From assembly GCA_026225945.1 (NCBI GenBank), contig JAMJFZ010000177.1, forward strand, positions 62,001-126,000: a stretch of DNA of 64,000 nucleotides, written 5' to 3'. This stretch comes from Cricetomys ansorgei. Taxonomy: Eukaryota; Chordata; Mammalia; Rodentia; Nesomyidae. The number at the start of each line of letters is the position of its first letter. Position 1 is the stretch's first letter. The notes beneath the pieces were generated by a model, which worked only from the letters and a program-made list of their open reading frames with translations, was not told where the DNA came from and searched no databases. Shown piece by piece: positions 10,542 through 24,625 of the stretch. Position numbers and translations under genes: made by a program.

Positions 10542-10573
<32 letters not shown>

Positions 10574-10648
10574 CTCTCCCTCTCTCCCCCTTTCCCTCTT
10601 CCTCTCTCTCTGACTAACTTGTAATCTCTCTCCATTTCCGTGTCCTTG
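8000..10648 (+). repeat. Repeat unit 4 (short subfamily, 2649 bp)
   Basis: Short-type throughout with no 15-bp element. One private 2-base insertion lies near 9496 (CATCCTCTAGGGG). The second CT/CA block is slightly longer than in unit 3. Confidence 0.97.
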
Positions 10649-11238
10649 TCACTCACTCATAGACAGACATTCCTGGCCATGGTATCCTGGGCAGACATGA
10701 CTGTCTGTGTAACAGATGATATACCATGGGCACTCCGGCAAAGTTTTCCCTTTCCCAGGCAGCCTTTCTCCCATGAGCACTGAGAGTCTCCAGAAGCCCT
10801 TCTCCACAAGGCTAAGACCTTGCCTGATGGAGCCTATTAAAGAGACCACCTTCCCAGGCTATTGGGGACAACTCTCCCATTAGGTAGCCAGCCTCCTTTA
10901 GGCAGCCTCTCTGATGCTGCGAATGGTGCTCCCTTGGAGAGGGCCTGCCTGCTCTGAGTTCTCAGAGGTGTCCGGGTTGCCAATCCCAAGGATGGGTGAT
11001 CCTGCAAACTTCAATGTTGTTATCAGACAATTGGTAAGACAGACCTTAGACAGGTACAGGGTCATCCGGAAAAGAGTCTAGACCTCATGGCCAGCTTATA
11101 CTGAGGGATGGGACCCTGAAGGGGGCTTCCCCTTCACAAGGACTTGACTTTTCCCTCCCAATCAAGGGCATAAATAGCTTCCTATTCGGAGGACTCCCAG
11201 AGAAAAACCTATGCACTCTCTCTGTTTTTGTTTCTCTC

Positions 11239-11274
<36 letters not shown>

Positions 11275-11338
11275 AACACAAACACATAGTTGCAGAAACG
11301 GACACACCCACACACAGACACAAACAGACAAACACCCA

Positions 11339-11381
<43 letters not shown>

Positions 11382-13183
11382 CACACACACAGAGTGCGCG
11401 GACCACACAGGCACACAAGTACACAGGCGCACACCGACTCCCTCTCGCACAAACACACAGTCACAGGAAATGTTCTCGGACAGTGGACCCTGGAGCCTGC
11501 CAAATTTTCTATACTCTGGTAACTATTATGACCCCTGAGATTCCATGGACGAGCCAGAGCCTGACAGGGGACTTCTGGATCCTTGAAGCTGGGCTTTCTT
11601 TCTCCTTTGGTGTGATGCAAGGAGAACTAGTCAGGGGAAGCCACGAACGTGTATGGCGCCTCCATGGGAGTCTGGCATCACAAGGAGGTGGTTTTACCAA
11701 CAGGAAGGAGCTTAGCAAATGTAGTCTGGGTGGTCTGATGCCTCTGTGACGTCTTTAGAGCAGGATTCAGTGTCCAAAGACAGGCGGGGTCTGGGACCTG
11801 GAAGGCTGTGCTTCGCCGTGCCCAGCCAGCCAAGCCCTGTGGCTCTTGGCCCGCATGCATCCTGGCCTGGTCGCGGGACACCTGGAACTGCTCCTTGCCA
11901 AATCTCTCCCGGGCCGCCAGGAAGCCTGTAGATGAATTGGGTGCTTCCTGTGCAGCCAGGCCTAGATGCTCCCGCCTAGCCTGTGTGTCATGCCCGGGCA
12001 GAAACCGGGAACTGCCAGCGCGAGCAGCAAAGCAATTCCGCTTGATGGCAGTAGTGCACTGTGCTCGTCAACTGCCTGGCGTCTCAGCCTGACTCCCTCC
12101 GCCCTCTTGGAGGCAAAAAAAACGGCTACCGGCAATCAGGCATCCTCAGGGGAGGAGCCAGACAAAGAGGAATCAAGGCCTGGACACAGGAGACTGAGAC
12201 CCTCCCCCTCCCTTAGGGTAGCCGTCCAGCACCCGTATCGGACTCATCAGGTCCCTGGGCCCAGCACTGGCTTCCCACCTGGCAGAAGAAGGCTCTGTGT
12301 GCAAACTGGACAGTTGTGTGCATTGTGAGGGCTCCAGTGTCTCAGGCCCGAGCACATAGCCTGATGTGAGATGAGTCAGGCCTCTGGAAACCTTGGGTCT
12401 TCTTGCCCTTGGAACCAAGGGTGTTGCCTCCAGGATCCACATCCCATCAGGGGTCAGTAGGACGCTGCTGCACATGACCCAAAGACGGGGCCCTGCTACT
12501 GAGGGGTCCGGGGACATCCACGACCTCCCCTGAAGTGGCGGGACAGACGTCCAAGACCCTGATGTGAGGAAAAGAAGAAACATTCCGTCCACCTGTGCCC
12601 TTGCCTACCAGGCCCTGACTTTTGTTCCCCAAGCTTACCGGTTCCATGGCATTGCCAGGCAGCCACTATGAGCTATCTCTAGGTAGGTCACAAGCACTCC
12701 CTCGCCACAGCCCATCCCCTTCCCTGCCCCTCGAACAACATCCACACCACCACTGGGGATACTCGGTTTGCTCTCCTTCAGACAAAGCCCACAAGTGACT
12801 CTTGGTCTCTACCGACACTTCACCCTGCTACTTACCTGAGGCTGGAAATAGGCAGGCAAGCAACTCAGACCCTTCTGACAAGACTCAAGTGGACACCCGT
12901 GCACCTAGGCGCAAGGCAGAATACACAGTTCTCACGGGTCCCACCAGGATCCCCACAAAATATATCCACCCCTAACCTCCACAGTCACTTCCCCACATAA
13001 GAACCTCTCAAGCCGCCTGCATCCTATGTCCTGCAGACCAGACATGAGGGACAGGCAACAAAACACCATAGAGCAGTCAATCCAGAGAATGGCTCTGTTT
13101 GACTACCAGACTACATGCAAACTTTCATATTCTCTCTCTCTCTCTCTGTCTCTGTCTTCACCTCTCTCCTCTCTCTCTGTCTT

Positions 13184-13222
<39 letters not shown>

Positions 13223-13297
13223 CTCTCCCTCTCTCCCCCTTTCCCTCTTCCTCTCTCTCTGACTAACTTGTAATCTCTCTCCATTTCCGTGTCCTTG
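10649..13297 (+). repeat. Repeat unit 5 (short subfamily with one long-type marker, 2649 bp)
   Basis: Short-type except that it carries GACGCTGCTG at about 12471, the variant fixed from unit 8 onward, while units 6 and 7 keep GACGATGCTG. Private insertions: three bases near 10998 (GGGTGATCC), one C near 11501 and one C near 12993. The isolated long-type marker is evidence of exchange between non-adjacent copies. Confidence 0.97.
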
Positions 13298-13885
13298 TCA
13301 CTCACTCATAGACAGACATTCCTGGCCATGGTATCCTGGGCAGACATGACTGTCTGTGTAACAGATGATATACCATGGGCACTCCGGCAAAGTTTTCCCT
13401 TTCCCAGGCAGCCTTTCTCCCATGAGCACTGAGAGTCTCCAGAAGCCCTTCTCCACAAGGCTAAGACCTTGCCTGATGGAGCCTATTAAAGAGGACCACC
13501 TTCCCAGGCTATTGGGGACAACTCTCCCATTAGGTAGCCAGCCTCCTTTAGGCAGCCTCTCTGATGCTGCGAATGGTGCTCCCTTGGAGAGGGCCTGCCT
13601 GCTCTGAGTTCTCAGAGGTGTCCGGGTTGCCAATCCCAAGGATGGGTCCTGCAAACTTCAATGTTGTTATCAGACAATTGGTAAGACAGACCTTAGACAG
13701 GTACAGGGTCATCCGGAAAAGAGTCTAGACCTCATGGCCAGCTTATACTGAGGGATGGGACCCTGAAGGGGGCTTCCCCTTCACAAGGACTTGACTTTTC
13801 CCTCCCAATCAAGGGCATAAATAGCTTCCTATTCGGAGGACTCCCAGAGAAAAACCTATGCACTCTCTCTGTTTTTGTTTCTCTC

Positions 13886-13921
<36 letters not shown>

Positions 13922-13985
13922 AACACAAACACATAGTTGCAGAAACGGACACACCCACACACAGACACAAACAGACAAACACCCA

Positions 13986-14030
<45 letters not shown>

Positions 14031-15946
14031 CACACACACAGAGTGCGCGGACCACACAGGCACACAAGTACACAGGCGCACACCGACTCCCTCTCGCACA
14101 AACACACAGTCACAGGAAATGTTCTCGGACAGTGGACCCTGGAGCCTGCAAATTTTCTATACTCTGGTAACTATTATGACCCCTGAGATTCCATGGACGA
14201 GCCAGAGCCTGACAGGGGACTTCTGGATCCTTGAAGCTGGGCTTTCTTTCTCCTTTGGTGTGATGCAAGGAGAACTAGTCAGGGGAAGCCACGAACGTGT
14301 ATGGCGCCTCCATGGGAGTCTGGCATCACAAGGAGGTGGTTTTACCAACAGGAAGGAGCTTAGCAAATGTAGTCTGGGTGGTCTGATGCCTCTGTGACGT
14401 CTTTAGAGCAGGATTCAGTGTCCAAAGACAGGCGGGGTCTGGGACCTGGAAGGCTGTGCTTCGCCGTGCCCAGCCAGCCAAGCCCTGTGTGGCTCTTTGG
14501 CCCGCATGCATCCTGGCCTGGTCGCGGGACACCTGGAACTGCTCCTTGCCAAATCTCTCCCGGGCCGCCAGGAAGCCTGTAGATGAATTGGGTGCTTCCT
14601 GTGCAGCCAGGCCTAGATGCTCCCGCCTAGCCTGTGTGTCATGCCCGGGCAGAAACCGGGAACTGCCAGCGCGAGCAGCAAAGCAATTCCGCTTGATGGC
14701 AGTAGTGCACTGTGCTCGTCAACTGCCTGGCGTCTCAGCCTGACTCCCTCCGCCCTCTTGGAGGCAAAAAAAACGGCTACCGGCAATCAGGCATCCTCAG
14801 GGGAGGAGCCAGACAAAGAGGAATCAAGGCCTGGACACAGGAGACTGAGACCCTCCCCCTCCCTTAGGGTAGCCGTCCAGCACCCGTATCGGACTCATCA
14901 GGTCCCTGGGCCCAGCACTGGCTTCCCACCTGGCAGAAGAAGGCTCTGTGTGCAAACTGGACAGTTGTGTGCATTGTGAGGGCTCCAGTGTCTCAGGGCC
15001 CGAGCACATAGCCTGATGTGAGATGAGTCAGGCCTCTGGAAACCTTGGGTCTTCTTGCCCTTGGAACCAAGGGTGTTGCCTCCAGGATCCACATCCCATC
15101 AGGGGTCAGTAGGACGATGCTGCACATGACCCAAAGACGGGGCCCTGCTACTGAGGGGTCCGGGGACATCCACGACCTCCCCTGAAGTGGCGGGACAGAC
15201 GTCCAAGACCCTGATGTGAGGAAAAGAAGAAACATTCCGTCCACCTGTGCCCTTGCCTACCAGGCCCTGACTTTTGTTCCCCAAGCTTACCGGTTCCATG
15301 GCATTGCCAGGCAGCCACTATGAGCTATCTCTAGGTAGGTCACAAGCACTCCCTCGCCACAGCCCATCCCCTTCCCTGCCCCTCGAACAACATCCACACC
15401 ACCACTGGGGATACTCGGTTTGCTCTCCTTCAGACAAAGCCCACAAGTGACTCTTGGTCTCTACCGACACTTCACCCTGCTACTTACCTGAGGCTGGGAA
15501 ATAGGCAGGCAAGCAACTCAGACCCTTCTGACAAGACTCAAGTGGACACCCGTGCACCTAGGCGCAAGGCAGAATACACAGTTCTCACGGGTCCCACCAG
15601 GATCCCCACAAAATATATCCACCCCTAACCTCCACAGTCACTTCCCACATAAGAACCTCTCAAGCCGCCTGCATCCTATGTCCTGCAGACCAGACATGAG
15701 GGACAGGCAACAAAACACCATAGAGCAGTCAATCCAGAGAATGGCTCTGTTTGACTACCAGACTACATGCAAACTTTCATATTCTCTCTCTCTCTCTCTG
15801 TCTCTGTCTTCACCTCTCTCCTCTCTCTCTGTCTTTCTATCTGCTCTCTCTCTCTCTCTCTCTCTCTCGTTCTCTCCCTCTCTCCCCCTTTCCCTCTTCC
15901 TCTCTCTCTGACTAACTTGTAATCTCTCTCCATTTCCGTGTCCTTG
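13298..15946 (+). repeat. Repeat unit 6 (short subfamily, 2649 bp)
   Basis: Short-type. Private insertions include one G near 13493 (GAGGACCACC), GT near 14489 and a T near 14497 beside the 15-bp deletion junction, a G near 14998 and a G near 15497. The insertion near 13493 fuses frames into an 80-codon plus-strand frame at 13365-13607 that other short units lack, so that frame is not meaningful. Confidence 0.97.
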
Positions 15947-16533
15947 TCACTCACTCATAGACAGACATTCCTGGCCATGGTATCCTGGGCAGACATGACT
16001 GTCTGTGTAACAGATGATATACCATGGGCACTCCGGCAAAGTTTTCCCTTTCCCAGGCAGCCTTTCTCCCATGAGCACTGAGAGTCTCCAGAAGCCCTTC
16101 TCCACAAGGCTAAGACCTTGCCTGATGGAGCCTATTAAAGAGACCACCTTCCCAGGCTATTGGGGACAACTCTCCCATTAGGTAGCCAGCCTCCTTTAGG
16201 CAGCCTCTCTGATGCTGCGAATGGTGCTCCCTTGGAGAGGGCCTGCCTGCTCTGAGTTCTCAGAGGTGTCCGGGTTGCCAATCCCAAGGATGGGTCCTGC
16301 AAACTTCAATGTTGTTATCAGACAATTGGTAAGACAGACCTTAGACAGGTACAGGGTCATCCGGAAAAGAGTCTAGACCTCATGGCCAGCTTATACTGAG
16401 GGATGGGACCCTGAAGGGGGCTTCCCCTTCACAAGGACTTGACTTTTCCCTCCCAATCAAGGGCATAAATAGCTTCCTATTCGGAGGACTCCCAGAGAAA
16501 AACCTATGCACTCTCTCTGTTTTTGTTTCTCTC

Positions 16534-16571
<38 letters not shown>

Positions 16572-16636
16572 AACACAAACACATAGTTGCAGAAACGGAC
16601 ACACCCACACACAGACACAAACAGACAAACACCCAC

Positions 16637-16678
<42 letters not shown>

Positions 16679-18595
16679 CACACACACAGAGTGCGCGGAC
16701 CACACAGGCACACAAGTACACAGGCGCACACCGACTCCCTCTCGCACAAACACACAGTCACAGGAAATGTTCTCGGACAGTGGACCCTGGAGCCTGCAAA
16801 TTTTCTATACTCTGGTAACTATTATGACCCCTGAGATTCCATGGACGAGCCAGAGCCTGACAGGGGACTTCTGGATCCTTGAAGCTGGGCTTTCTTTCTC
16901 CTTTGGTGTGATGCAAGGAGAACTAGTCAGGGGAAGCCACGAACGTGTATGGCGCCTCCATGGGAGTCTGGCATCACAAGGAGGTGGTTTTACCAACACA
17001 GGAAGGAGCTTAGCAAATGTAGTCTGGGTGGTCTGATGCCTCTGTGACGTCTTTAGAGCAGGATTCAGTGTCCAAAGACAGGCGGGGTCTGGGACCTGGA
17101 AGGCTGTGCTTCGCCGTGCCCAGCCAGCCAAGCCCTGTGGCTCTTGGCCCGCATGCATCCTGGCCTGGTCGCGGGACACCTGGAACTGCTCCTTGCCAAA
17201 TCTCTCCCGGGCCGCCAGGAAGCCTGTAGATGAATTGGGTGCTTCCTGTGCAGCCAGGCCTAGATGCTCCCGCCTAGCCTGTGTGTCATGCCCGGGCAGA
17301 AACCGGGAACTGCCAGCGCGAGCAGCAAAGCAATTCCGCTTGATGGCAGTAGTGCACTGTGCTCGTCAACTGCCTGGCGTCTCAGCCTGACTCCCTCCGC
17401 CCTCTTGGAGGCAAAAAAAACGGCTACCGGCAATCAGGCATCCTCAGGGGAGGAGCCAGACAAAGAGGAATCAAGGCCTGGACACAGGAGACTGAGACCC
17501 TCCCCCTCCCTTAGGGTAGCCGTCCAGCACCCGTATCGGACTCATCAGGTCCCTGGGCCCAGCACTGGCTTCCCACCTGGCAGAAGAAGGCTCTGTGTGC
17601 AAACTGGACAGTTGTGTGCATTGTGAGGGCTCCAGTGTCTCAGGCCCGAGCACATAGCCTGATGTGAGATGAGTCAGGCCTCTGGAAACCTTGGGTCTTC
17701 TTGCCCTTGGAACCAAGGGTGTTGCCTCCAGGATCCACATCCCATCAGGGGTCAGTAGGACGATGCTGCACATGACCCAAAGACGGGGCCCTGCTACTGA
17801 GGGGTCCGGGGACATCCACGACCTCCCCTGAAGTGGCGGGACAGACGTCCAAGACCCTGATGTGAGGAAAAGAAGAAACATTCCGTCCACCTGTGCCCTT
17901 GCCTACCAGGCCCTGACTTTTGTTCCCCAAGCTTACCGGTTCCATGGCATTGCCAGGCAGCCACTATGAGCTATCTCTAGGTAGGTCACAAGCACTCCCC
18001 TCGCCACAGCCCATCCCCTTCCCTGCCCCTCGAACAACATCCACACCACCACTGGGGATACTCGGTTTGCTCTCCTTCAGACAAAGCCCACAAGTGACTC
18101 TTGGTCTCTACCGACACTTCACCCTGCTACTTACCTGAGGCTGGAAATAGGCAGGCAAGCAACTCAGACCCTTCTGACAAGACTCAAGTGGACACCCGTG
18201 CACCTAGGCGCAAGGCAGAATACACAGTTCTCACGGGTCCCACCAGGATCCCCACAAAATATATCCACCCCTAACCTCCACAGTCACTTCCCACATAAGA
18301 ACCTCTCAAGCCGCCTGCATCCTATGTCCTGCAGACCAGACATGAGGGACAGGCAACAAAACACCATAGAGCAGTCAATCCAGAGAATGGCTCTGTTTGA
18401 CTACCAGACTACATGCAAACTTTCATATTCTCTCTCTCTCTCTCTGTCTCTGTCTTCACCTCTCTCCTCTCTCTCTGTCTTTCTATCTGCCTCTCTCTCT
18501 CTCTCTCTCTCTCTCTCGTTCTCTCCCTCTCTCCCCCTTTCCCTCTTCCTCTCTCTCTGACTAACTTGTAATCTCTCTCCATTTCCGTGTCCTTG
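15947..18595 (+). repeat. Repeat unit 7 (short subfamily, 2649 bp)
   Basis: Short-type with GACGATGCTG near 17761. Private insertions are two bases near 16999 (CAACACAGG) and one C near 17999. The first block has one extra CA step compared with units 1-6. Confidence 0.97.
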
Positions 18596-19171
18596 TCACT
18601 CACTCATAGACAGACATTCCTGGCCATGGTATCCTGGGCAGACATGACTGTCTGTGTAACAGATGATATACCATGGGCACTCCGGCAAAGTTTTCCCTTT
18701 CCCAGGCAGCCTTTCTCCCATGAGCACTGAGAGTCTCCAGAAGCCCTTCTCCACAAGGCTAAGACCTTGCCTGATGGAGCCTATTAAAGAGACCACCTTC
18801 CCAGGCTATTGGGGACAACTCTCCCATTAGGTAGCCAGCCTCCTTTAGGCAGCCTCTCTGATGCTGCGAATGGTGCTCCCTTGGAGAGGGCCTGCCTGCT
18901 CTGAGTTCTCAGAGGTGTCCGGGTTGCCAATCCCAAGGATGGGTCCTGCAAACTTCAATGTTGTTATCAGACAATTGGTAAGACAGACCTTAGACAGGTA
19001 CAGGGTCATCCGGAAAAGAGTCTAGACCTCATGGCCAGCTTATACTGAGGGATGGGACCCTGAAGGGGGCTTCCCCTTCACAAGGACTTGACTTTTCCCT
19101 CCCAATCAAGGGCATAAATAGCTTCCTATTCGGAGGACTCCCAGAGAAAAACCTATGCACTCTCTCTGTTT

Positions 19172-19223
<52 letters not shown>

Positions 19224-19287
19224 AACACAAACACATAGTTGCAGAAACGGACACACCCACACACAGACACAAACAGACAAACACCCA

Positions 19288-19330
<43 letters not shown>

Positions 19331-21138
19331 CACACACACAGAGTGCGCGGACCACACAGGCACACAAGTACACAGGCGCACACCGACTCCCTCTCGCACA
19401 AACACACAGTCACAGGAAATGTTCTCGGACAGTGGACCCTGGAGCCTGCAAATTTTCTATACTCTGGTAACTATTATGACCCCTGAGATTCCATGGACGA
19501 GCCAGAGCCTGACAGGGGACTTCTGGATCCTTGAAGCTGGGCTTTCTTTCTCCTTTGGTGTGATGCAAGGAGAACTAGTCAGGGGAAGCCACGAACGTGT
19601 ATGGCGCCTCCATGGGAGTCTGGCATCACAAGGAGGTGGTTTTACCAACAGGAAGGAGCTTAGCAAATGTAGTCTGGGTGGTCTGATGCCTCTGTGACGT
19701 CTTTAGAGCAGGATTCAGTGTCCAAAGACAGGCGGGGTCTGGGACCTGGAAGGCTGTGCTTCGCCGTGCCCAGCCAGCCAAGCCCTGTGGCTCTTGGCCC
19801 GCATGCATCCTGGCCTGGTCGCGGGACACCTGGAACTGCTCCTTGCCAAATCTCTCCCGGGCCGCCAGGAAGCCTGTAGATGAATTGGGTGCTTCCTGTG
19901 CAGCCAGGCCTAGATGCTCCCGCCTAGCCTGTGTGTCATGCCCGGGCAGAAACCGGGAACTGCCAGCGCGAGCAGCAAAGCAATTCCGCTTGATGGCAGT
20001 AGTGCACTGTGCTCGTCAACTGCCTGGCGTCTCAGCCTGACTCCCTCCGCCCTCTTGGAGGCAAAAAAAACGGCTACCGGCAATCAGGCATCCTCAGGGG
20101 AGGAGCCAGACAAAGAGGAATCAAGGCCTGGACACAGGAGACTGAGACCCTCCCCCTCCCTTAGGGTAGCCGTCCAGCACCCGTATCGGACTCATCAGGT
20201 CCCTGGGCCCAGCACTGGCTTCCCACCTGGCAGAAGAAGGCTCTGTGTGCAAACTGGACAGTTGTGTGCATTGTGAGGGCTCCAGTGTCTCAGGCCCGAG
20301 CACATAGCCTGATGTGAGATGAGTCAGGCCTCTGGAAACCTTGGGTCTTCTTGCCCTTGGAACCAAGGGTGTTGCCTCCAGGATCCACATCCCATCAGGG
20401 GTCAGTAGGACGCTGCTGCACATGACCCAAAGACGGGGCCCTGCTACTGAGGGGTCCGGGGACATCCACGACCTCCCCTGAAGTGGCGGGACAGACGTCC
20501 AAGACCCTGATGTGAGGAAAAGAAGAAACATTCCGTCCACCTGTGCCCTTGCCTACCAGGCCCTGACTTTTGTTCCCCAAGCTTACCGGTTCCATGGCAT
20601 TGCCAGGCAGCCACTATGAGCTATCTCTAGGTAGGTCACAAGCACTCCCTCGCCACAGCCCATCCCCTTCCCTGCCCCTCGAACAACATCCACACCACCA
20701 CTGGGGATACTCGGTTTGCTCTCCTTCAGACAAAGCCCACAAGTGACTCTTGGTCTCTACCGACACTTCACCCTGCTACTTACCTGAGGCTGGAAATAGG
20801 CAGGCAAGCAACTCAGACCCTTCTGACAAGACTCAAGTGGACACCCGTGCACCTAGGCGCAAGGCAGAATACACAGTTCTCACGGGTCCCACCAGGATCC
20901 CCACAAAATATATCCACCCCTAACCTCCACAGTCACTTCCCACATAAGAACCTCTCAAGCCGCCTGCATCCTATGTCCTGCAGACCAGACATGAGGGACA
21001 GGCAACAAAACACCATAGAGCAGTCAATCCAGAGAATGGCTCTGTTTGACTACCAGACTACATGCAAACTTTCATATTCTCTCTCTCTCTCTCTGTCTCT
21101 GTCTTCACCTCTCTCCTCTCTCTCTGTCTTTCTATCTG

Positions 21139-21173
<35 letters not shown>

Positions 21174-21248
21174 CTCTCCCTCTCTCCCCCTTTCCCTCTT
21201 CCTCTCTCTCTGACTAACTTGTAATCTCTCTCCATTTCCGTGTCCTTG
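18596..21248 (+). repeat. Repeat unit 8 (short subfamily, 2653 bp)
   Basis: Short-type at the CCAGACAAAG and CCTTGGGTC sites but carries GACGCTGCTG near 20410. It is the first unit of the continuous run with that variant. I noticed no private indel outside the microsatellite blocks. Confidence 0.97.
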
Positions 21249-21824
21249 TCACTCACTCATAGACAGACATTCCTGGCCATGGTATCCTGGGCAGACATGA
21301 CTGTCTGTGTAACAGATGATATACCATGGGCACTCCGGCAAAGTTTTCCCTTTCCCAGGCAGCCTTTCTCCCATGAGCACTGAGAGTCTCCAGAAGCCCT
21401 TCTCCACAAGGCTAAGACCTTGCCTGATGGAGCCTATTAAAGAGACCACCTTCCCAGGCTATTGGGGACAACTCTCCCATTAGGTAGCCAGCCTCCTTTA
21501 GGCAGCCTCTCTGATGCTGCGAATGGTGCTCCCTTGGAGAGGGCCTGCCTGCTCTGAGTTCTCAGAGGTGTCCGGGTTGCCAATCCCAAGGATGGGTCCT
21601 GCAAACTTCAATGTTGTTATCAGACAATTGGTAAGACAGACCTTAGACAGGTACAGGGTCATCCGGAAAAGAGTCTAGACCTCATGGCCAGCTTATACTG
21701 AGGGATGGGACCCTGAAGGGGGCTTCCCCTTCACAAGGACTTGACTTTTCCCTCCCAATCAAGGGCATAAATAGCTTCCTATTCGGAGGACTCCCAGAGA
21801 AAAACCTATGCACTCTCTCTGTTT

Positions 21825-21873
<49 letters not shown>

Positions 21874-21938
21874 AACACAAACACATAGTTGCAGAAACGG
21901 ACACACCCACACACAGACACAAACAGACAAACACCCAC

Positions 21939-21982
<44 letters not shown>

Positions 21983-23891
21983 CACACACACAGAGTGCGC
22001 GGACCACACAGGCACACAAGTACACAGGCGCACACCGACTCCCTCTCGCACAAACACACAGTCACAGGAAATGTTCTCGGACAGTGGACCCTGGAGCCTG
22101 CAAATTTTCTATACTCTGGTAACTATTATGACCCCTGAGATTCCATGGACGAGCCAGAGCCTGACAGGGGACTTCTGGATCCTTGAAGCTGGGCTTTCTT
22201 TCTCCTTTGGTGTGATGCAAGGAGAACTAGTCAGGGGAAGCCACGAACGTGTATGGCGCCTCCATGGGAGTCTGGCATCACAAGGAGGTGGTTTTACCAA
22301 CAGGAAGGAGCTTAGCAAATGTAGTCTGGGTGGTCTGATGCCTCTGTGACGTCTTTAGAGCAGGATTCAGTGTCCAAAGACAGGCGGGGTCTGGGACCTG
22401 GAAGGCTGTGCTTCGCCGTGCCCAGCCAGCCAAGCCCTGTGGCTCTTGGCCCGCATGCATCCTGGCCTGGTCGCGGGACACCTGGAACTGCTCCTTGCCA
22501 AATCTCTCCCGGGCCGCCAGGAAGCCTGTAGATGAATTGGGTGCTTCCTGTGCAGCCAGGCCTAGATGCTCCCGCCTAGCCTGTGTGTCATGCCCGGGCA
22601 GAAACCGGGAACTGCCAGCGCGAGCAGCAAAGCAATTCCGCTTGATGGCAGTAGTGCACTGTGCTCGTCAACTGCCTGGCGTCTCAGCCTGACTCCCTCC
22701 GCCCTCTTGGAGGCAAAAAAAACGGCTACCGGCAATCAGGCATCCTCAGGGGAGGAGCCAGAGAAAGAGGAATCAAGGCCTGGACACAGGAGACTGAGAC
22801 CCTCCCCCTCCCTTAGGGTAGCCGTCCAGCACCCGTATCGGACTCATCAGGTCCCTGGGCCCAGCACTGGCTTCCCACCTGGCAGAAGAAGGCTCTGTGT
22901 GCAAACTGGACAGTTGTGTGCATTGTGAGGGCTCCAGTGTCTCAGGCCCGAGCACATAGCCTGATGTGAGATGAGTCAGGCCTCTGGAAACCTCGGGTCT
23001 TCTTGCCCTTGGAACCAAGGGTGTTGCCTCCAGGATCCACATCCCATCAGGGGTCAGTAGGACGCTGCTGCACATGACCCAAAGACGGGGCCCTGCTACT
23101 GAGGGGTCCGGGGACATCCACGACCTCCCCTGAAGTGGCGGGACAGACGTCCAAGACCCTGATGTGAGGAAAAGAAGAAACATTCCGTCCACCTGTGCCC
23201 TTGCCTACCAGGCCCTGACTTTTGTTCCCCAAGCTTACCGGTTCCATGGCATTGCCAGGCAGCCACTATGAGCTATCTCTAGGTAGGTCACAAGCACTCC
23301 CTCGCCACAGCCCATCCCCTTCCCTGCCCCTCGAACAACATCCACACCACCACTGGGGATACTCGGTTTGCTCTCCTTCAGACAAAGCCCACAAGTGACT
23401 CTTGGTCTCTACCGACACTTCACCCTGCTACTTACCTGAGGCTGGAAATAGGCAGGCAAGCAACTCAGACCCTTCTGACAAGACTCAAGTGGACACCCGT
23501 GCACCTAGGCGCAAGGCAGAATACACAGTTCTCACGGGTCCCACCAGGATCCCCACAAAATATATCCACCCCTAACCTCCACAGTCACTTCCCACATAAG
23601 AACCTCTCAAGCCGCCTGCATCCTATGTCCTGCAGACCAGACATGAGGGACAGGCAACAAAACACCATAGAGCAGTCAATCCAGAGAATGGCTCTGTTTG
23701 ACTACCAGACTACATGCAAACTTTCATATTCTCTCTCTCTCTCTCTGTCTCTGTCTTCACCTCTCTCCTCTCTCTCTGTCTTTGTATCTGCTCTCTCTCT
23801 CTCTCTCTCTCTCGTTCTCTCCCTCTCTCCCCCTTTCCCTCTTCCTCTCTCTCTGACTAACTTGTAATCTCTCTCCATTTCCGTGTCCTTG
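21249..23891 (+). repeat. Repeat unit 9 (first transitional unit, 2643 bp)
   Basis: First unit with CCAGAGAAAG (near 22757) and CCTCGGGTC (near 22992), both fixed afterwards. It still lacks the 15-bp element and keeps GACACAGGAG and CCTCCCCC. It also shows CTTTGTATCTG near 23781, a long-type marker that unit 10 lacks. Shortest complete unit. Confidence 0.97.
22071..22349 (+). other. Recurrent 92-codon open frame after the CT/CA blocks, probably non-coding
   Basis: The frame starts [11 protein letters not shown] and ends CSLGGLMPL, and in many units it is joined upstream to His-Thr repeat translation. Units 1, 7 and 13 alter it by indels. No family is recognised. It occupies the non-repetitive segment between the CT/CA blocks and the CpG-rich core. 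Confidence 0.15.
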
Positions 23892-24468
23892 TCACTCACT
23901 CATAGACAGACATTCCTGGCCATGGTATCCTGGGCAGACATGACTGTCTGTGTAACAGATGATATACCATGGGCACTCCGGCAAAGTTTTCCCTTTCCCA
24001 GGCAGCCTTTCTCCCATGAGCACTGAGAGTCTCCAGAAGCCCTTCTCCACAAGGCTAAGACCTTGCCTGATGGAGCCTATTAAAGAGACCACCTTCCCAG
24101 GCTATTGGGGACAACTCTCCCATTAGGTAGCCAGCCTCCTTTAGGCAGCCTCTCTGATGCTGCGAATGGTGCTCCCTTGGAGAGGGCCTGCCTGCTCTGA
24201 GTTCTCAGAGGTGTCCGGGTTGCCAATCCCAAGGATGGGTCCTGCAAACTTCAATGTTGTTATCAGACAATTGGTAAGACAGACCTTAGACAGGTACAGG
24301 GTCATCCGGAAAAGAGTCTAGACCTCATGGCCAGCTTATACTGAGGGATGGGACCCTGAAGGGGGCTTCCCCTTCACAAGGACTTGACTTTTCCCTCCCA
24401 ATCAAGGGCATAAATAGCTTCCTATTCGGAGGACTCCCAGAGAAAAACCTATGCACTCTCTCTGTTTT

Positions 24469-24524
<56 letters not shown>

Positions 24525-24582
24525 AGAACACATAGTTGCAGAAACGGACACACCCACACACAGACACAAACAGACAACACAC

Positions 24583-24625
<43 letters not shown>
